NCBI GenBank assembly: GCA_900544245.1
Contig: UQUH01000020.1
Coordinates: 1 to 27,574 of the forward strand
Direction of reading: 5' to 3'
Origin: an uncultured Coriobacteriaceae bacterium
GTDB lineage: Bacteria; Actinomycetota; Coriobacteriia; Coriobacteriales; QAMH01
Length of the DNA: 27,574 nt
Shown here: positions 8,355 through 15,846 of the stretch, in pieces
How positions within the stretch are numbered: the first letter of the stretch is position 1
Layout of the letters: each line of letters starts with the position of its first letter
The notes under the pieces: model-generated
The model's input: the letters and a program-made list of their open reading frames with translations, nothing else
What the model was told of the DNA's origin: nothing
Database searches by the model: none
Translations under genes and position numbers: made by a program

Positions 8355-8454
8355 GTGCCCACCTCAGCCCATACGTACCGACGCGGCAATTCTACCAGCT
8401 TATGCGCCGCCAGCGGACAATTCACAAAAGAATGACAAGACATCCAGACACGCA

Positions 8455-8489
8455 AAACGGGCGACCGCGCACATGGCGACCGCCCGTTT
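8455..8489 (-). terminator. Probable intrinsic terminator after the desulfoferrodoxin gene
   Basis: A 9-base perfect inverted repeat (AAACGGGCG at 8455-8463, CGCCCGTTT at 8481-8489) with a 17-base loop lies 30 bases after the stop at 8519. Read leftwards, the stem ends in a run of four T. The long loop and short T run make it moderate rather than strong. Confidence 0.55.
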
Positions 8490-8518
8490 GATGACGTGCT
8501 GCGACGATAGGCTGGATA

Positions 8519-8902
8519 CTACAGCTTGGAAACCCACAGGCCGTGGATGTTGCAGTAATCGAAGGCCTCGATGACCGCGTCATCCGGCGCGAGCGCGAAA
8601 ACCGCCTCGGGCGCGTCGCCCGGCTTGAGGTTCACGAACTGCAACCCCTTTTCCGTGTGCAGGCAAATCCACTGAATGTAGTGCTCCTCGAGCATGGGGT
8701 GCGGTGCCTCGCCGACCTTGACCGTGACGATCTCCCCGTCGATCTCGATGACGGGCACGTGCTTCTCGACCGCGCCGTCAGACGAATCTGCGATGAGCTC
8801 GACCATCTTCTCTCCGCAGCAGAAGGGAATCGGACCCCCGTCGATGATCTTCGTGATAATGTTGCCGCACTTCTCGCAGCGATAGAATTTGACTTCTCCC
8901 AT
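8519..8902 (-). CDS. dfx: Desulfoferrodoxin (2Fe-type superoxide reductase)
   Basis: Superoxide reductase reduces superoxide to peroxide without making oxygen, a defence typical of anaerobes; it acts in the cytoplasm. The 127-residue protein has both domains. The N-terminal desulforedoxin domain binds a rubredoxin-like iron through Cys9, Cys12, Cys28 and Cys29. The C-terminal catalytic domain has the Fe(His)4Cys centre ligands His48, His68, His74, Cys117 and His120. The Glu46-Lys47 pair before His48, important for catalysis in studied enzymes, is present. Length matches Desulfovibrio desulfoferrodoxin. The ATG at 8902 follows AAGGGG. It looks monocistronic, with its own -10 box and terminator. 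No rubredoxin gene is adjacent. Confidence 0.96.
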   Translation of the reverse strand: MGEVKFYRCEKCGNIITKIIDGGPIPFCCGEKMVELIADSSDGAVEKHVPVIEIDGEIVTVKVGEAPHPMLEEHYIQWICLHTEKGLQFVNLKPGDAPEAVFALAPDDAVIEAFDYCNIHGLWVSKL

Positions 8903-8943
8903 GATTGCCCCTTTCTCGGGTGCGCCGGTACGTCATGCCGTCC

Positions 8944-8949
8944 ATTATA
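8944..8949 (-). promoter_or_regulatory. -10 box for the desulfoferrodoxin gene
   Basis: A perfect TATAAT followed by GG on the minus strand, in the 71-base gap after the ybaK stop. It would give a leader of about 35 bases. No -35 hexamer is evident. Confidence 0.5.
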
Positions 8950-8973
8950 TACTTCCGGAGAGAATGAGCCACG

Positions 8974-9456
8974 TCAGACGACCAGATCGACCGCCTCGAT
9001 TTCGATGATGTTCGCAAGGTCGTCGAAGCTCATCTCGATTTGCGTGCCGATGCGTCCACCCGAAAACAAGATGGTGTCGAAGAGGATGCAGGTCTCGTCG
9101 ATGAAGGTACGGAAGGGCTTCTTCATGCCCAGAGGGCTGCACCCCCCATGCACGTAGCCGGTAAGCTCGAAGAGCTCGCGCGAGCGCACCATCGCGACTG
9201 ACTTCTCACCGGCGGCACGAGCCGCTTTCCTGAGGTCGAGTTCGCAGGCCACCGGAATCATGAAGACGAGATGCTCGCCGCTCTTTCCTTGCGTGACCAG
9301 CGTCTTGAAGACATGGTCGGGATCCTCGCCCGCGCGATGCGCGATGTCGACGCCCGTGTCCTCGCCCGTCGCGTCAACCGAGTGAATGACATGGTCGACA
9401 TGCGCGGCATCAAGGATGCGCATGGCATTCGTCTTGCTTTCCTTTTTCTTAGACAC
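8974..9456 (-). CDS. ybaK: YbaK/EbsC-type Cys-tRNA(Pro) deacylase
   Basis: YbaK hydrolyses cysteine wrongly attached to tRNA-Pro, a trans-editing activity in the cytoplasm. The 160-residue protein has the family features: an N-terminal NAMRILDAA helix, VFKTLV with the conserved lysine, and GYVHGGCSPLGMKK at about residues 100-113, the strongest signature of bacterial YbaK. Length matches E. coli YbaK (159). The start is GTG at 9456, inside the end of the preceding gene (8-base overlap), which points to translational coupling. Individual members of this family differ in which mischarged tRNA they edit. Confidence 0.92.
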   Translation of the reverse strand: MSKKKESKTNAMRILDAAHVDHVIHSVDATGEDTGVDIAHRAGEDPDHVFKTLVTQGKSGEHLVFMIPVACELDLRKAARAAGEKSVAMVRSRELFELTGYVHGGCSPLGMKKPFRTFIDETCILFDTILFSGGRIGTQIEMSFDDLANIIEIEAVDLVV

Positions 9457-9904
9457 TCTCGGACTCCGGCGCTTCGCCTACGAGCAGCCCGACGACATGC
9501 TCGAAGCTATCGGGAAACTCGTCTTCACCCTCCGACCTGAACGTCGAGGAGCGCTTCGCGATCCTCGTGTCGAAATCGACTTCGATGCGCCATTCGGTTG
9601 CCGTGACCACGAAGTTCCCCTGCGAGGGCTTGTACACGCGTTGCCAGTCGAAAAGCCCCGCCGCATCCAAAGCGGCGACGAGCCCGCGTGCCTCGTCCTC
9701 ATCCAGGCTGACCTCGTCGATATCGGGAGCATGTCGTCGGATGAGCTTGGGGGCGCCCCCGGCCACTGGCCGGTACGCAGCCGAACGGGGAGCGGGCAAA
9801 TCCGGGTCGATCTCGATGAACTCGATTCCCCGCACGTGTTCGTACGTACGCAGCTCATGCGGCACGTCATGTGATTGCGCGGCTCCGAACGGTAGTCCCG
9901 GCAT
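9449..9904 (-). CDS. Hypothetical protein coupled to ybaK
   Basis: I do not recognise this 151-residue protein. It is soluble and acidic, with no signal peptide or membrane segment. The C-terminal half (about residues 78-145) has alternating strands ending in WRIEVDFD, RSEGEDEFPDSF and VVGLLVGEA. This reminds me of small alpha/beta domains in which a tryptophan-containing strand is followed by a SEG...P..F turn, but I cannot name the family. The ATG at 9904 has GGAAGGAT upstream. Its last 8 bases overlap the ybaK start, so the two are probably made together. A -10-like TAAGATGG lies at 9956-9961 on the minus strand. Confidence 0.75.
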   Translation of the reverse strand: MPGLPFGAAQSHDVPHELRTYEHVRGIEFIEIDPDLPAPRSAAYRPVAGGAPKLIRRHAPDIDEVSLDEDEARGLVAALDAAGLFDWQRVYKPSQGNFVVTATEWRIEVDFDTRIAKRSSTFRSEGEDEFPDSFEHVVGLLVGEAPESESV

Positions 9905-10069
9905 GATGAGATCCTTCCCCGTCGCTATGCGAACCCGTCAATTGCGTCGTATCCCATCTTATCGCACCAGGCACATGAAAATGGGCTTTCTGCGGTATCG
10001 ATGCCCGATGCCCGCGGCTTGGGGTATCATGTGTCCCACTTCGCAAGCCATCAAGAGTTTGGACCCGTC

Positions 10070-10405
10070 ATGAGAATATTCGGTCTCGGCCTTCCCGAGC
10101 TGCTCATCATCCTGGCAATCGTCTGCATCCTCTTCGGTCCCGTCCTCTTCAAGAAGATCAACAAGCAGGTCAAGGCAACCGGCAAGGCGGCCAAGAAGGG
10201 CATCGAGAACGGGGCGAAGGCGGCCGGCAGCGACGTCGACCTCGATCATATCGACAAAAGCGTCGTGCTCGACAAGGTCGAGAGCTTCCAGGATCGCGTC
10301 GACAAGATGTTCGAGGAAGACAAGGAAGACGAGCCTGCCAAGACAGCAGACAAGACCTCCGATTCTACCCAGACAACCGAGAAGGACGAGAAGTCAAACG
10401 CCTAA
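10070..10405 (+). CDS. tatA: Twin-arginine translocase subunit TatA
   Basis: TatA forms the pore-like part of the Tat system, which exports folded proteins across the cytoplasmic membrane. The 111-residue protein starts MRIFGLGLPELLIILAIVCI, a short N-terminus with the conserved glutamate before a single membrane helix. FGP and an amphipathic lysine-rich helix (KKINKQVKATGKAAKKG) follow. The charged tail of about 70 residues (KEDEPAKTADKTSD) is usual. The open frame extends upstream to 10001, but homology begins at the ATG at 10070, which has only a weak GGA as SD. TATCAT at 10025-10030 is a possible -10. It stands alone, with no tatB or tatC in the window. Its stop overlaps the stop of nikR by 4 bases, tail to tail. 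Confidence 0.93.
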   Translation: MRIFGLGLPELLIILAIVCILFGPVLFKKINKQVKATGKAAKKGIENGAKAAGSDVDLDHIDKSVVLDKVESFQDRVDKMFEEDKEDEPAKTADKTSDSTQTTEKDEKSNA

Positions 10406-10875
10406 TGCGCATGGCTATGACCATGCTCGTGGCTATGGGGATGGTCGTGCCCATGCGTTTGGGCCGCGTCGGTCGTCGTTACGACAAGCTTGCCGTGTAG
10501 TACTCCCTTGGTGCCGAGCAGCGCATCGGCAATCGAGCGAATCACCCTGCTCTGCCCCTTCATGAGGACCACCTCGAGGCAGTTCTCCTCGTCAAGGTGC
10601 ACGTGAACGGTCGAGACTATCTCGCTGACGTGCTCGTGCTGGATGGCGTCGAGCTTGTCGCGCAGATCGTTGGAATGATGGTTGAAGACCATGGTGAGCG
10701 TGCCGAAGATACTCGAATCGGGGTCCTCGACCTGCTCGGCGATGAGCGCGCCGCGCACGAGGTCACGAATGGCCTCGGAGCGGTTCTTCGCGACGCCGCG
10801 TCGCGCCGTGTACCTGTCGAGCTCGTCCATCAGGTCCTCGGGCATCGCCACCGAAAAGCGCACGAGTTCGCTCAT
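10402..10875 (-). CDS. nikR: NikR nickel-responsive regulator with histidine-rich tail
   Basis: NikR is a ribbon-helix-helix repressor that binds DNA as a tetramer when nickel is bound. The 157-residue protein has an N-terminal DNA-binding domain (residues 4-45: VRFSVAMPEDLMDELDRY, KNRSEAIRDLVR) and an ACT-like nickel domain. The four nickel ligands fit His80, His91, His93 and Cys99, with the spacing of E. coli NikR (76, 87, 89, 95). Unlike the 133-residue E. coli protein, it ends in a tail (about 140-157) with 9 histidines in the last 17 residues, similar to metal-storing tails in HypB, SlyD or CbiX. The ATG at 10875 follows AGAGG at 5 bases. No nickel transporter or hydrogenase gene is in view, so its targets are unknown. 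Confidence 0.95.
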   Translation of the reverse strand: MSELVRFSVAMPEDLMDELDRYTARRGVAKNRSEAIRDLVRGALIAEQVEDPDSSIFGTLTMVFNHHSNDLRDKLDAIQHEHVSEIVSTVHVHLDEENCLEVVLMKGQSRVIRSIADALLGTKGVLHGKLVVTTTDAAQTHGHDHPHSHEHGHSHAH

Positions 10876-10943
10876 GACCGCCTCTCTCCTTCCAAAAGCC
10901 GCCTACTGCAGGCGATGGTACCACCAAATTCCCGCATGCGGCG

Positions 10944-11495
10944 CTAGATGGCGCAGGCATCTCCGTTAAGGATGGAGGCGTGCTTTGCGTTCACGGCTTG
11001 CGCGTCGGAGAAGACGACGAAGAAGTACGCGAGCATCTCGTTGAACGAGTCGAACATCATCGGGGCGCCCAGATATCCGCCGCATCCGCACTGGGGCAAG
11101 GTACGTACCACGGCACGCGGCTGCGTCGCGGGTGCCTTGGGCAGACGATCCCAGCGACTGTACCGGCGCCAATGGCCCTCGGGCTGCTTGATGACAAGCT
11201 GGCCCGTCTCGCCGTCGACATCGCCCACGAGCTTCACGAGCGGCTCCTCCCCCGCGTCCCGTGGATTGGGCTGTCCGTCGGGCGGCATGCAGGCGCAGCG
11301 ATAGGCGGCGCCGGTCGAGCCGTCGATGAAGGCGATGGGGCTCATCTCGCCCGCGGCATCGATGCGCACGAGATAGGCATCGGCATGCGAATCGTCCATG
11401 GCCTGCGCAGGACGTAGCAACGCAAACGAGCATCCGTCGATGGGCGGGATGCTCGCGAGCGCTTCGCCTGCCACGTACCCTATCGGTATCTCCAT
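10944..11495 (-). CDS. Hypothetical cysteine-containing protein, operon partner of a radical SAM protein
   Basis: I do not recognise this 183-residue protein. It lacks a signal peptide or membrane helix. Cysteines cluster in two places, CAC at residues 68-70 and CGCG near 136-139, which could bind a metal or cluster. That is only a guess. Other segments (SPIAFIDGSTGAAYRCA, LVGDVDGETGQLVIKQPEGHWRRYSRWDRL) look like a compact strand-rich domain. The ATG at 11495 has AGGGGGGG at 5 bases, and this SD directly follows the stop of the upstream radical SAM gene (11-base gap), so the two are cotranscribed. This linkage is the only functional hint. Confidence 0.75.
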   Translation of the reverse strand: MEIPIGYVAGEALASIPPIDGCSFALLRPAQAMDDSHADAYLVRIDAAGEMSPIAFIDGSTGAAYRCACMPPDGQPNPRDAGEEPLVKLVGDVDGETGQLVIKQPEGHWRRYSRWDRLPKAPATQPRAVVRTLPQCGCGGYLGAPMMFDSFNEMLAYFFVVFSDAQAVNAKHASILNGDACAI

Positions 11496-11506
11496 AGCCG
11501 CCCCCC

Positions 11507-12394
11507 CTAAAACGTCGCCTTGTGGATGAACTCCCGCATCTTACGTGCCGCAGCCGGATTGACCTTGGGAAGGCGATCGTCGATGAGCTTGAGCATGTTC
11601 TCCTGGTCCTTGGGCACCAGGCCCTCGAAACGAACGATGTCGGTGTCGTGCGAGCAGTTGACGTACGTCTTGCAGTCGAGATTCTCGATGAAGGTGCGAA
11701 TTTCCTCGATCATCTCGATTTCGCCCGGAGCCTCCCAGCGCCCCGCGGCGATGTCCGCGGCAAGCGGCCAATCCGGAGTGGGCGTGATGGTCACGATGAG
11801 GATATGACCCGGAACCGCCTCGCTGAAGGCCTTGGCACTCGCAATGGCGTTTTCCTGCCCCTTGCCGGCGCCGGCCATGCCCGTGAGGTAGAAGTACGTG
11901 AAGTCGATACCGGCATCATGCAGGCGCTTGCCCTGCTCGGCGATGTCGGCTGCCGTATGCCCCTTCTCCATGAACGCGAGCGCCGGATCATAACCGCTCT
12001 CGGCGCCAATGCTCAAGTCGTCGACGCCGTGCGAGGCAAGCAACCTGAGGTCTTCGTCGCTCTTGTTCTGGATATCGGCGATGCGGCAAAAGCCACCGAA
12101 GCTCGTGATGCTCGGGAGCTTCTCCTTGACGAGTTCGAGGATGGGCACGAGACGCTGCGCCGAAAGCGCATATGGATTGCCACCCGTGAGGTTAATGCGA
12201 TGCTGGTTGGGACGTATGGTCTTCGCGAGCTCGTCGAGGTCCTGCTCGATCTCCTCGATGGGCGACATCTGGAACTCGACGTCGCGAAAGATGCTGCAGA
12301 AATGGCATTTGTTATGCGTGCAGCCCGTGACGATTTGCAGCATGGGACAGTTCATGACGGAAGGCGTCTGGTGTTGTGGCTTGGTGATGTGCAT
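11507..12394 (-). CDS. Radical SAM protein with CX4CX2C cluster motif
   Basis: The 295-residue protein is a radical SAM enzyme. A [4Fe-4S] cluster and S-adenosylmethionine would start radical chemistry on an unknown substrate. The cluster cysteines are C25, C30 and C33 in GCTHNKCHFC, a CX4CX2C arrangement instead of the usual CX3CX2C. The SAM-binding NLTGGNPYAL and SIGAESGYD segments follow, in a barrel covering most of the chain. It is related to the COG1032-type proteins but has no cobalamin domain. A TTG at 12406 extends the frame; the ATG at 12394, 3 bases after GAGAGG, is the better start. It is followed at 11 bases by the cysteine-containing hypothetical gene. The true substrate cannot be told. 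Confidence 0.9.
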   Translation of the reverse strand: MHITKPQHQTPSVMNCPMLQIVTGCTHNKCHFCSIFRDVEFQMSPIEEIEQDLDELAKTIRPNQHRINLTGGNPYALSAQRLVPILELVKEKLPSITSFGGFCRIADIQNKSDEDLRLLASHGVDDLSIGAESGYDPALAFMEKGHTAADIAEQGKRLHDAGIDFTYFYLTGMAGAGKGQENAIASAKAFSEAVPGHILIVTITPTPDWPLAADIAAGRWEAPGEIEMIEEIRTFIENLDCKTYVNCSHDTDIVRFEGLVPKDQENMLKLIDDRLPKVNPAAARKMREFIHKATF

Positions 12395-12450
12395 GACCTC
12401 TCCCAACGCAAGGATGTAAGCGGGTATGCAAGCGCATAGTCAACACGGCC

Positions 12451-12456
12451 ATTATA
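12451..12456 (-). promoter_or_regulatory. -10 box for the radical SAM operon
   Basis: A perfect TATAAT followed by GG on the minus strand, just after the yjjB stop and about 57 bases before the radical SAM ATG. A downstream TTGACT (2438-type position not needed: it lies at about 12440) has no convincing -10 partner. Confidence 0.45.
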
Positions 12457-12461
12457 GGCTC

Positions 12462-12953
12462 TCAGGCCTTGCGGTGCGTCTGCTTCCTCACCATCTTCGC
12501 AATGCGCTTTGCCTTGTCGGCAGCCCATACGTCCCAAGTCTGCACCACGGCGGTGACGACGCAGATACCAACGGCTATGCCACCCGCATATAACATGGTC
12601 ATGATGCCAAACTCCCCGCATGCGGATAGATTCCCGCTCACCGCGTTATACATCGTGTAATACAGGGCGCGCCCGGGAATGAGCGGGATGACCGAGATGA
12701 TGAAGAAGCCAGTCACGGGCGTGTGGGTGATGCGCGACATCGTCTCGGCGAATACGGCCGCGAAGATGCTCGCGATCACGACGGGAATGAAGATGCCCTC
12801 GATGTACAGAGAGAGCACATAGTAGATCGCCCACGTGAACACACCGCCAAGAGTCGCGGGAATGATACGGCGCTTGTTCACGTTGAAGAACAGCGCGAAA
12901 CCGAGCGACGCGACGAGCGTGACGAGAAGCATTATGGGAAAGGGAAAATCCAT
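12462..12953 (-). CDS. yjjB: Threonine/serine exporter, small half (YjjB/DUF3815 type)
   Basis: This 163-residue membrane protein corresponds to the second half of the ThrE exporter family, split in many bacteria into YjjP and YjjB. It has four to five membrane segments (about 8-24, 32-50, 54-70, 80-97 and 118-140) and a family block TGFFIISVIPLIPGRALYYTM. The C-terminus is basic (KAKRIAKMVRKQTHRK). In studied relatives the two halves together export small carboxylates or hydroxy amino acids. The start at 12953 lies 10 bases after the stop of the YjjP half, with GGGGTG as SD. It needs its partner to work. Confidence 0.9.
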   Translation of the reverse strand: MDFPFPIMLLVTLVASLGFALFFNVNKRRIIPATLGGVFTWAIYYVLSLYIEGIFIPVVIASIFAAVFAETMSRITHTPVTGFFIISVIPLIPGRALYYTMYNAVSGNLSACGEFGIMTMLYAGGIAVGICVVTAVVQTWDVWAADKAKRIAKMVRKQTHRKA

Positions 12954-12963
12954 CCGTCACCCC

Positions 12964-13767
12964 CTACACTAACGATGCGATCCAGAGCGCGGCCATGAAG
13001 CCGAGCGCGAGAGACGTGGCCCACAGCAAGCTCTCGATGAAACGCATGACGCCGGATATGGTGTCACCCGATAGCATGTCGCGCGTCGCGTTCGTGATGG
13101 CGACGCCGGGAATCAAGAGCATGATCACGCCGATGATCGCCATGTCGATGGACATGTGCGGGACGAGCCTGGCGACAAGGCAGATAATCAGGCCGGTGAC
13201 GAGCGAGGTCGCGAAATTGAAGACGATCGTATTGGGCGTGATGGGCCGGAAGTACTTGAGCGCGGCACACACGAACAGCGCGATGACAGCTGACATGATG
13301 CCATCGAGAATGGTGCCGCCAAAGAAGATGGCAAACCCACCGGCCGATAGCGCACCACCCAGATACAGCGACAGCTTCGGAAAGGGCTTGCCCTTAATGC
13401 GGTCGAGCCTCCTGCGCAGCTCCCGGGCCGGCAGGGGCGTCTGGCAGCACTCCTCGCAGAGCTTGCTCAGGGCCTCCAGGCGATCGAAATCAGTCGAGCC
13501 CTCGTTGGCGATGCGTCGGGACATCGTCTTCTCGACATCGCCCGGAAGCGTGATGGTCACGATGATGACGGCCGTGATGACGAGTACGTTCATCTTGTAG
13601 GCGCCGTAGGCCCTTCCCATGCGCGCGAGCATGTGCTCAACGGTGTGAACGTCGGCACCGGACGTGAGCATCGCCTCGCCGATGTCGAGCATGTACGAGA
13701 ACACGTCGAAGTCGACGACGAGCGTCGCATCGCTTGCGTTTGTCTCTATCGTGACCGTCTCAGCCAT
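12964..13767 (-). CDS. yjjP: Threonine/serine exporter, large half (YjjP type)
   Basis: The 267-residue protein is the N-terminal half of a ThrE-type exporter. A cytoplasmic part begins DFDVFSYMLDIGEAMLTSGADVHTVEHMLARMGRAYG, the family's signature with its conserved acidic and histidine residues. About five membrane helices follow from near residue 137 on. LLIPGVAITNATRDMLSGDT matches the conserved C-terminal block. An upstream in-frame TTG (13782) is open, but the ATG at 13767 with GAGGA just before it is the natural start. It follows the MFS-CBS gene by 30 bases and precedes the YjjB half by 10, so the three probably form one transport operon. The exported compound is inferred from the family only. 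Confidence 0.92.
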   Translation of the reverse strand: MAETVTIETNASDATLVVDFDVFSYMLDIGEAMLTSGADVHTVEHMLARMGRAYGAYKMNVLVITAVIIVTITLPGDVEKTMSRRIANEGSTDFDRLEALSKLCEECCQTPLPARELRRRLDRIKGKPFPKLSLYLGGALSAGGFAIFFGGTILDGIMSAVIALFVCAALKYFRPITPNTIVFNFATSLVTGLIICLVARLVPHMSIDMAIIGVIMLLIPGVAITNATRDMLSGDTISGVMRFIESLLWATSLALGFMAALWIASLV

Positions 13768-13797
13768 CTTCCTCGCGATCAACGTACGTGTACTGTC

Positions 13798-15798
13798 CTA
13801 TGATACGTGTTCGGGCTCGCATTCGCACTTCGTTCCGTCGCCATCGCCTTCGCAATAGACCACGTCCTCGGGACGGCCCTCGAGATATGCCTCCATGGAG
13901 TAGCGGGTTATGTCACTGCGATTGATGATGCCGCAAATCTTGCCGTCTTCCATGACCGGAACCTTCTTGAGGTGGTTATCGGCCAATACGCGGCAGACCT
14001 CGTCGATGCTCTCGTGCACGTTGACGCTCAGGAAGTTGCGCGTGCCGATGGAGGCGACCGGCTTCTCCATGAGCTCCTCGAGCTTCTCGTCGTAACCACG
14101 CTTGTCCTGCGCCGTCATGGCGATGAGCGCTACCGGATCCATGAAGGACCTGGAGTTGCGTGCGAGGTTCTTGAGTATGTCGCCATCGGAAATGAAACCG
14201 ACGGGCTTGTCATCGTGGTCGACGATGGGACAGGCGCTGATGCCCTCGTTGATGAAGAGCTGCATGGCTGCCTGCACCGTATCGTCGCTACGCAACACGT
14301 ACACATCGCGCTTCATGATGCGCTCGAGCAGGGTCTTGTTCTCGCCGGCAACGCCACGCTCGCGCACGGTCTCGCCCTCGGCACCCGTCGCCTCGATCGT
14401 GCCGGGCTTGCCCTTGACGAAGATGATGGTGAGGACCGCGCCGATGAGCACGAGCGCCGTGCAGATCATGAACGCGATGTTGAACGCGGTCATGGATGCC
14501 TCGACCGGCGGATTGGGACCACCGATCTGCACCTGGGCCGCCGTGTAGATCGAGACGACGAGCGCCGTGCCGAGCGAGCCCGCGACCTGACGCAGCGTAT
14601 TGTTGATGGACGTGCCATGATTCATGAACTTGGTGTCAAGCGCGTTCATGCCCCAGGTGGTGATGGGCATGTTCACGAGCGCCATCGAGAACATGCGCAC
14701 GGCGAACAGAATCGTGATGACGGCGATTGACGTGTTCGTACCGACAAAGACGAAACCCAACGTGGTTGCCGCGAGCAGGAGCATGCCGACGATGCCCATC
14801 GCGCGTGCGCCATGCTTGTCGAAGATGCGCCCCGCAATGGGATTCATGATACCCATGATGATGGCGCCGGGCATGATGACAAGGCCAGACACCGTCGCGG
14901 AGTAGCCCAGAAGATCCTGCACGTAAATGGGCATGAGCACGGGCGCCACGAGCAGGGACGCCTGAACGAGCATGCCGATGATGGTCGCGATGAGGAAGTT
15001 GCGGTTGAAGAGTATGCGCACACGCAGCATCGGCGTCTCGAGATGCAGCTGCCTGAAGAAGAACCAGACGATACATGCACAGCCAACGAGAATGGTGATA
15101 CCGCTCACGAGGTCGATGCCGTTGGAGCCAAAGACGCTGAATCCGTAGAGCATGCCGCCGAAGCCAAGCGTGGAGAGCACGACAGAAAGCGGATCGAGCG
15201 CCGCATCACCCTTGGTCTTGGGGCTGTGTTGCTCGATGAGAAAAGCAGCCGCCACGACGACGACCGCAACGAGCCCCGCGATGACGTAGAACATGACATG
15301 CCAGTTGACCGTATCGACCATGATGCCCGAAATCGTGGGACCGATGGCCGGAGCGAAGGCGATGATGAGGCCGAAGACGCCCATGGCCGAGCCCCTGCGG
15401 TCGACGGGGAACATGACGAGCAGAACGGTCATCGACATGGGCATGAGTATGCCCGCACCTATCGCCTGGACGAGGCGCCCGGCTAGGAGAACGCCGAAAT
15501 CCGGACCCCAGCCGCACAACAGCGAGCCTATGGCAAAGACGCTCATGGAAAACAGGAAGAGACGACGTACCGAGAAGCGATCCTGGAGATAGGCGGTAAT
15601 GGGAATCATGATGGCGTTCACGAGCGTGAAGCCCGTGGTAAGCCATTGGCCCGTCGCCGCATCGATGGACATCTCGGCCATGATGGCGGGTAACGCAGGC
15701 GTGACGAGCGTCTGGTTAAGAATGGTGACGAACGTGCCGACCACGATGACGGTCAGCATCATCCATTGCTTTCTGGTAAGACCCATGTGAATAATCAT
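13798..15798 (-). CDS. MFS efflux-type transporter (DHA2) with C-terminal CBS domain pair
   Basis: This 666-residue protein joins two modules. Residues 1 to about 475 are a 14-helix DHA2 (EmrB/QacA-like) proton-driven exporter, with RLVQAIGAGILMP (motif C region), SGIMVDTVNWHVMFY and GTSINNTLRQVAGSLGTAL. Residues about 498-640 contain two CBS domains (RDVYVLRSDDTVQAAMQLFINEGISACPIVDHD, then a second ending in VMEDGKICGIINRSDITRY). CBS pairs bind adenine nucleotides or similar ligands and gate transporters. Such fusions are common in channels and magnesium transporters but unusual in DHA2 exporters. The tail ends in a small acidic, cysteine-containing stretch. Two ATGs (15798 and 15786) are possible; a TATAAA lies only 8 bases before the first, which favours the second. 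Confidence 0.92.
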   Translation of the reverse strand: MIIHMGLTRKQWMMLTVIVVGTFVTILNQTLVTPALPAIMAEMSIDAATGQWLTTGFTLVNAIMIPITAYLQDRFSVRRLFLFSMSVFAIGSLLCGWGPDFGVLLAGRLVQAIGAGILMPMSMTVLLVMFPVDRRGSAMGVFGLIIAFAPAIGPTISGIMVDTVNWHVMFYVIAGLVAVVVVAAAFLIEQHSPKTKGDAALDPLSVVLSTLGFGGMLYGFSVFGSNGIDLVSGITILVGCACIVWFFFRQLHLETPMLRVRILFNRNFLIATIIGMLVQASLLVAPVLMPIYVQDLLGYSATVSGLVIMPGAIIMGIMNPIAGRIFDKHGARAMGIVGMLLLAATTLGFVFVGTNTSIAVITILFAVRMFSMALVNMPITTWGMNALDTKFMNHGTSINNTLRQVAGSLGTALVVSIYTAAQVQIGGPNPPVEASMTAFNIAFMICTALVLIGAVLTIIFVKGKPGTIEATGAEGETVRERGVAGENKTLLERIMKRDVYVLRSDDTVQAAMQLFINEGISACPIVDHDDKPVGFISDGDILKNLARNSRSFMDPVALIAMTAQDKRGYDEKLEELMEKPVASIGTRNFLSVNVHESIDEVCRVLADNHLKKVPVMEDGKICGIINRSDITRYSMEAYLEGRPEDVVYCEGDGDGTKCECEPEHVS

Positions 15799-15846
15799 CC
15801 CCTTTTATACGCACTCTACGATAGCACTAAACGAAAGGCGCGTGCG

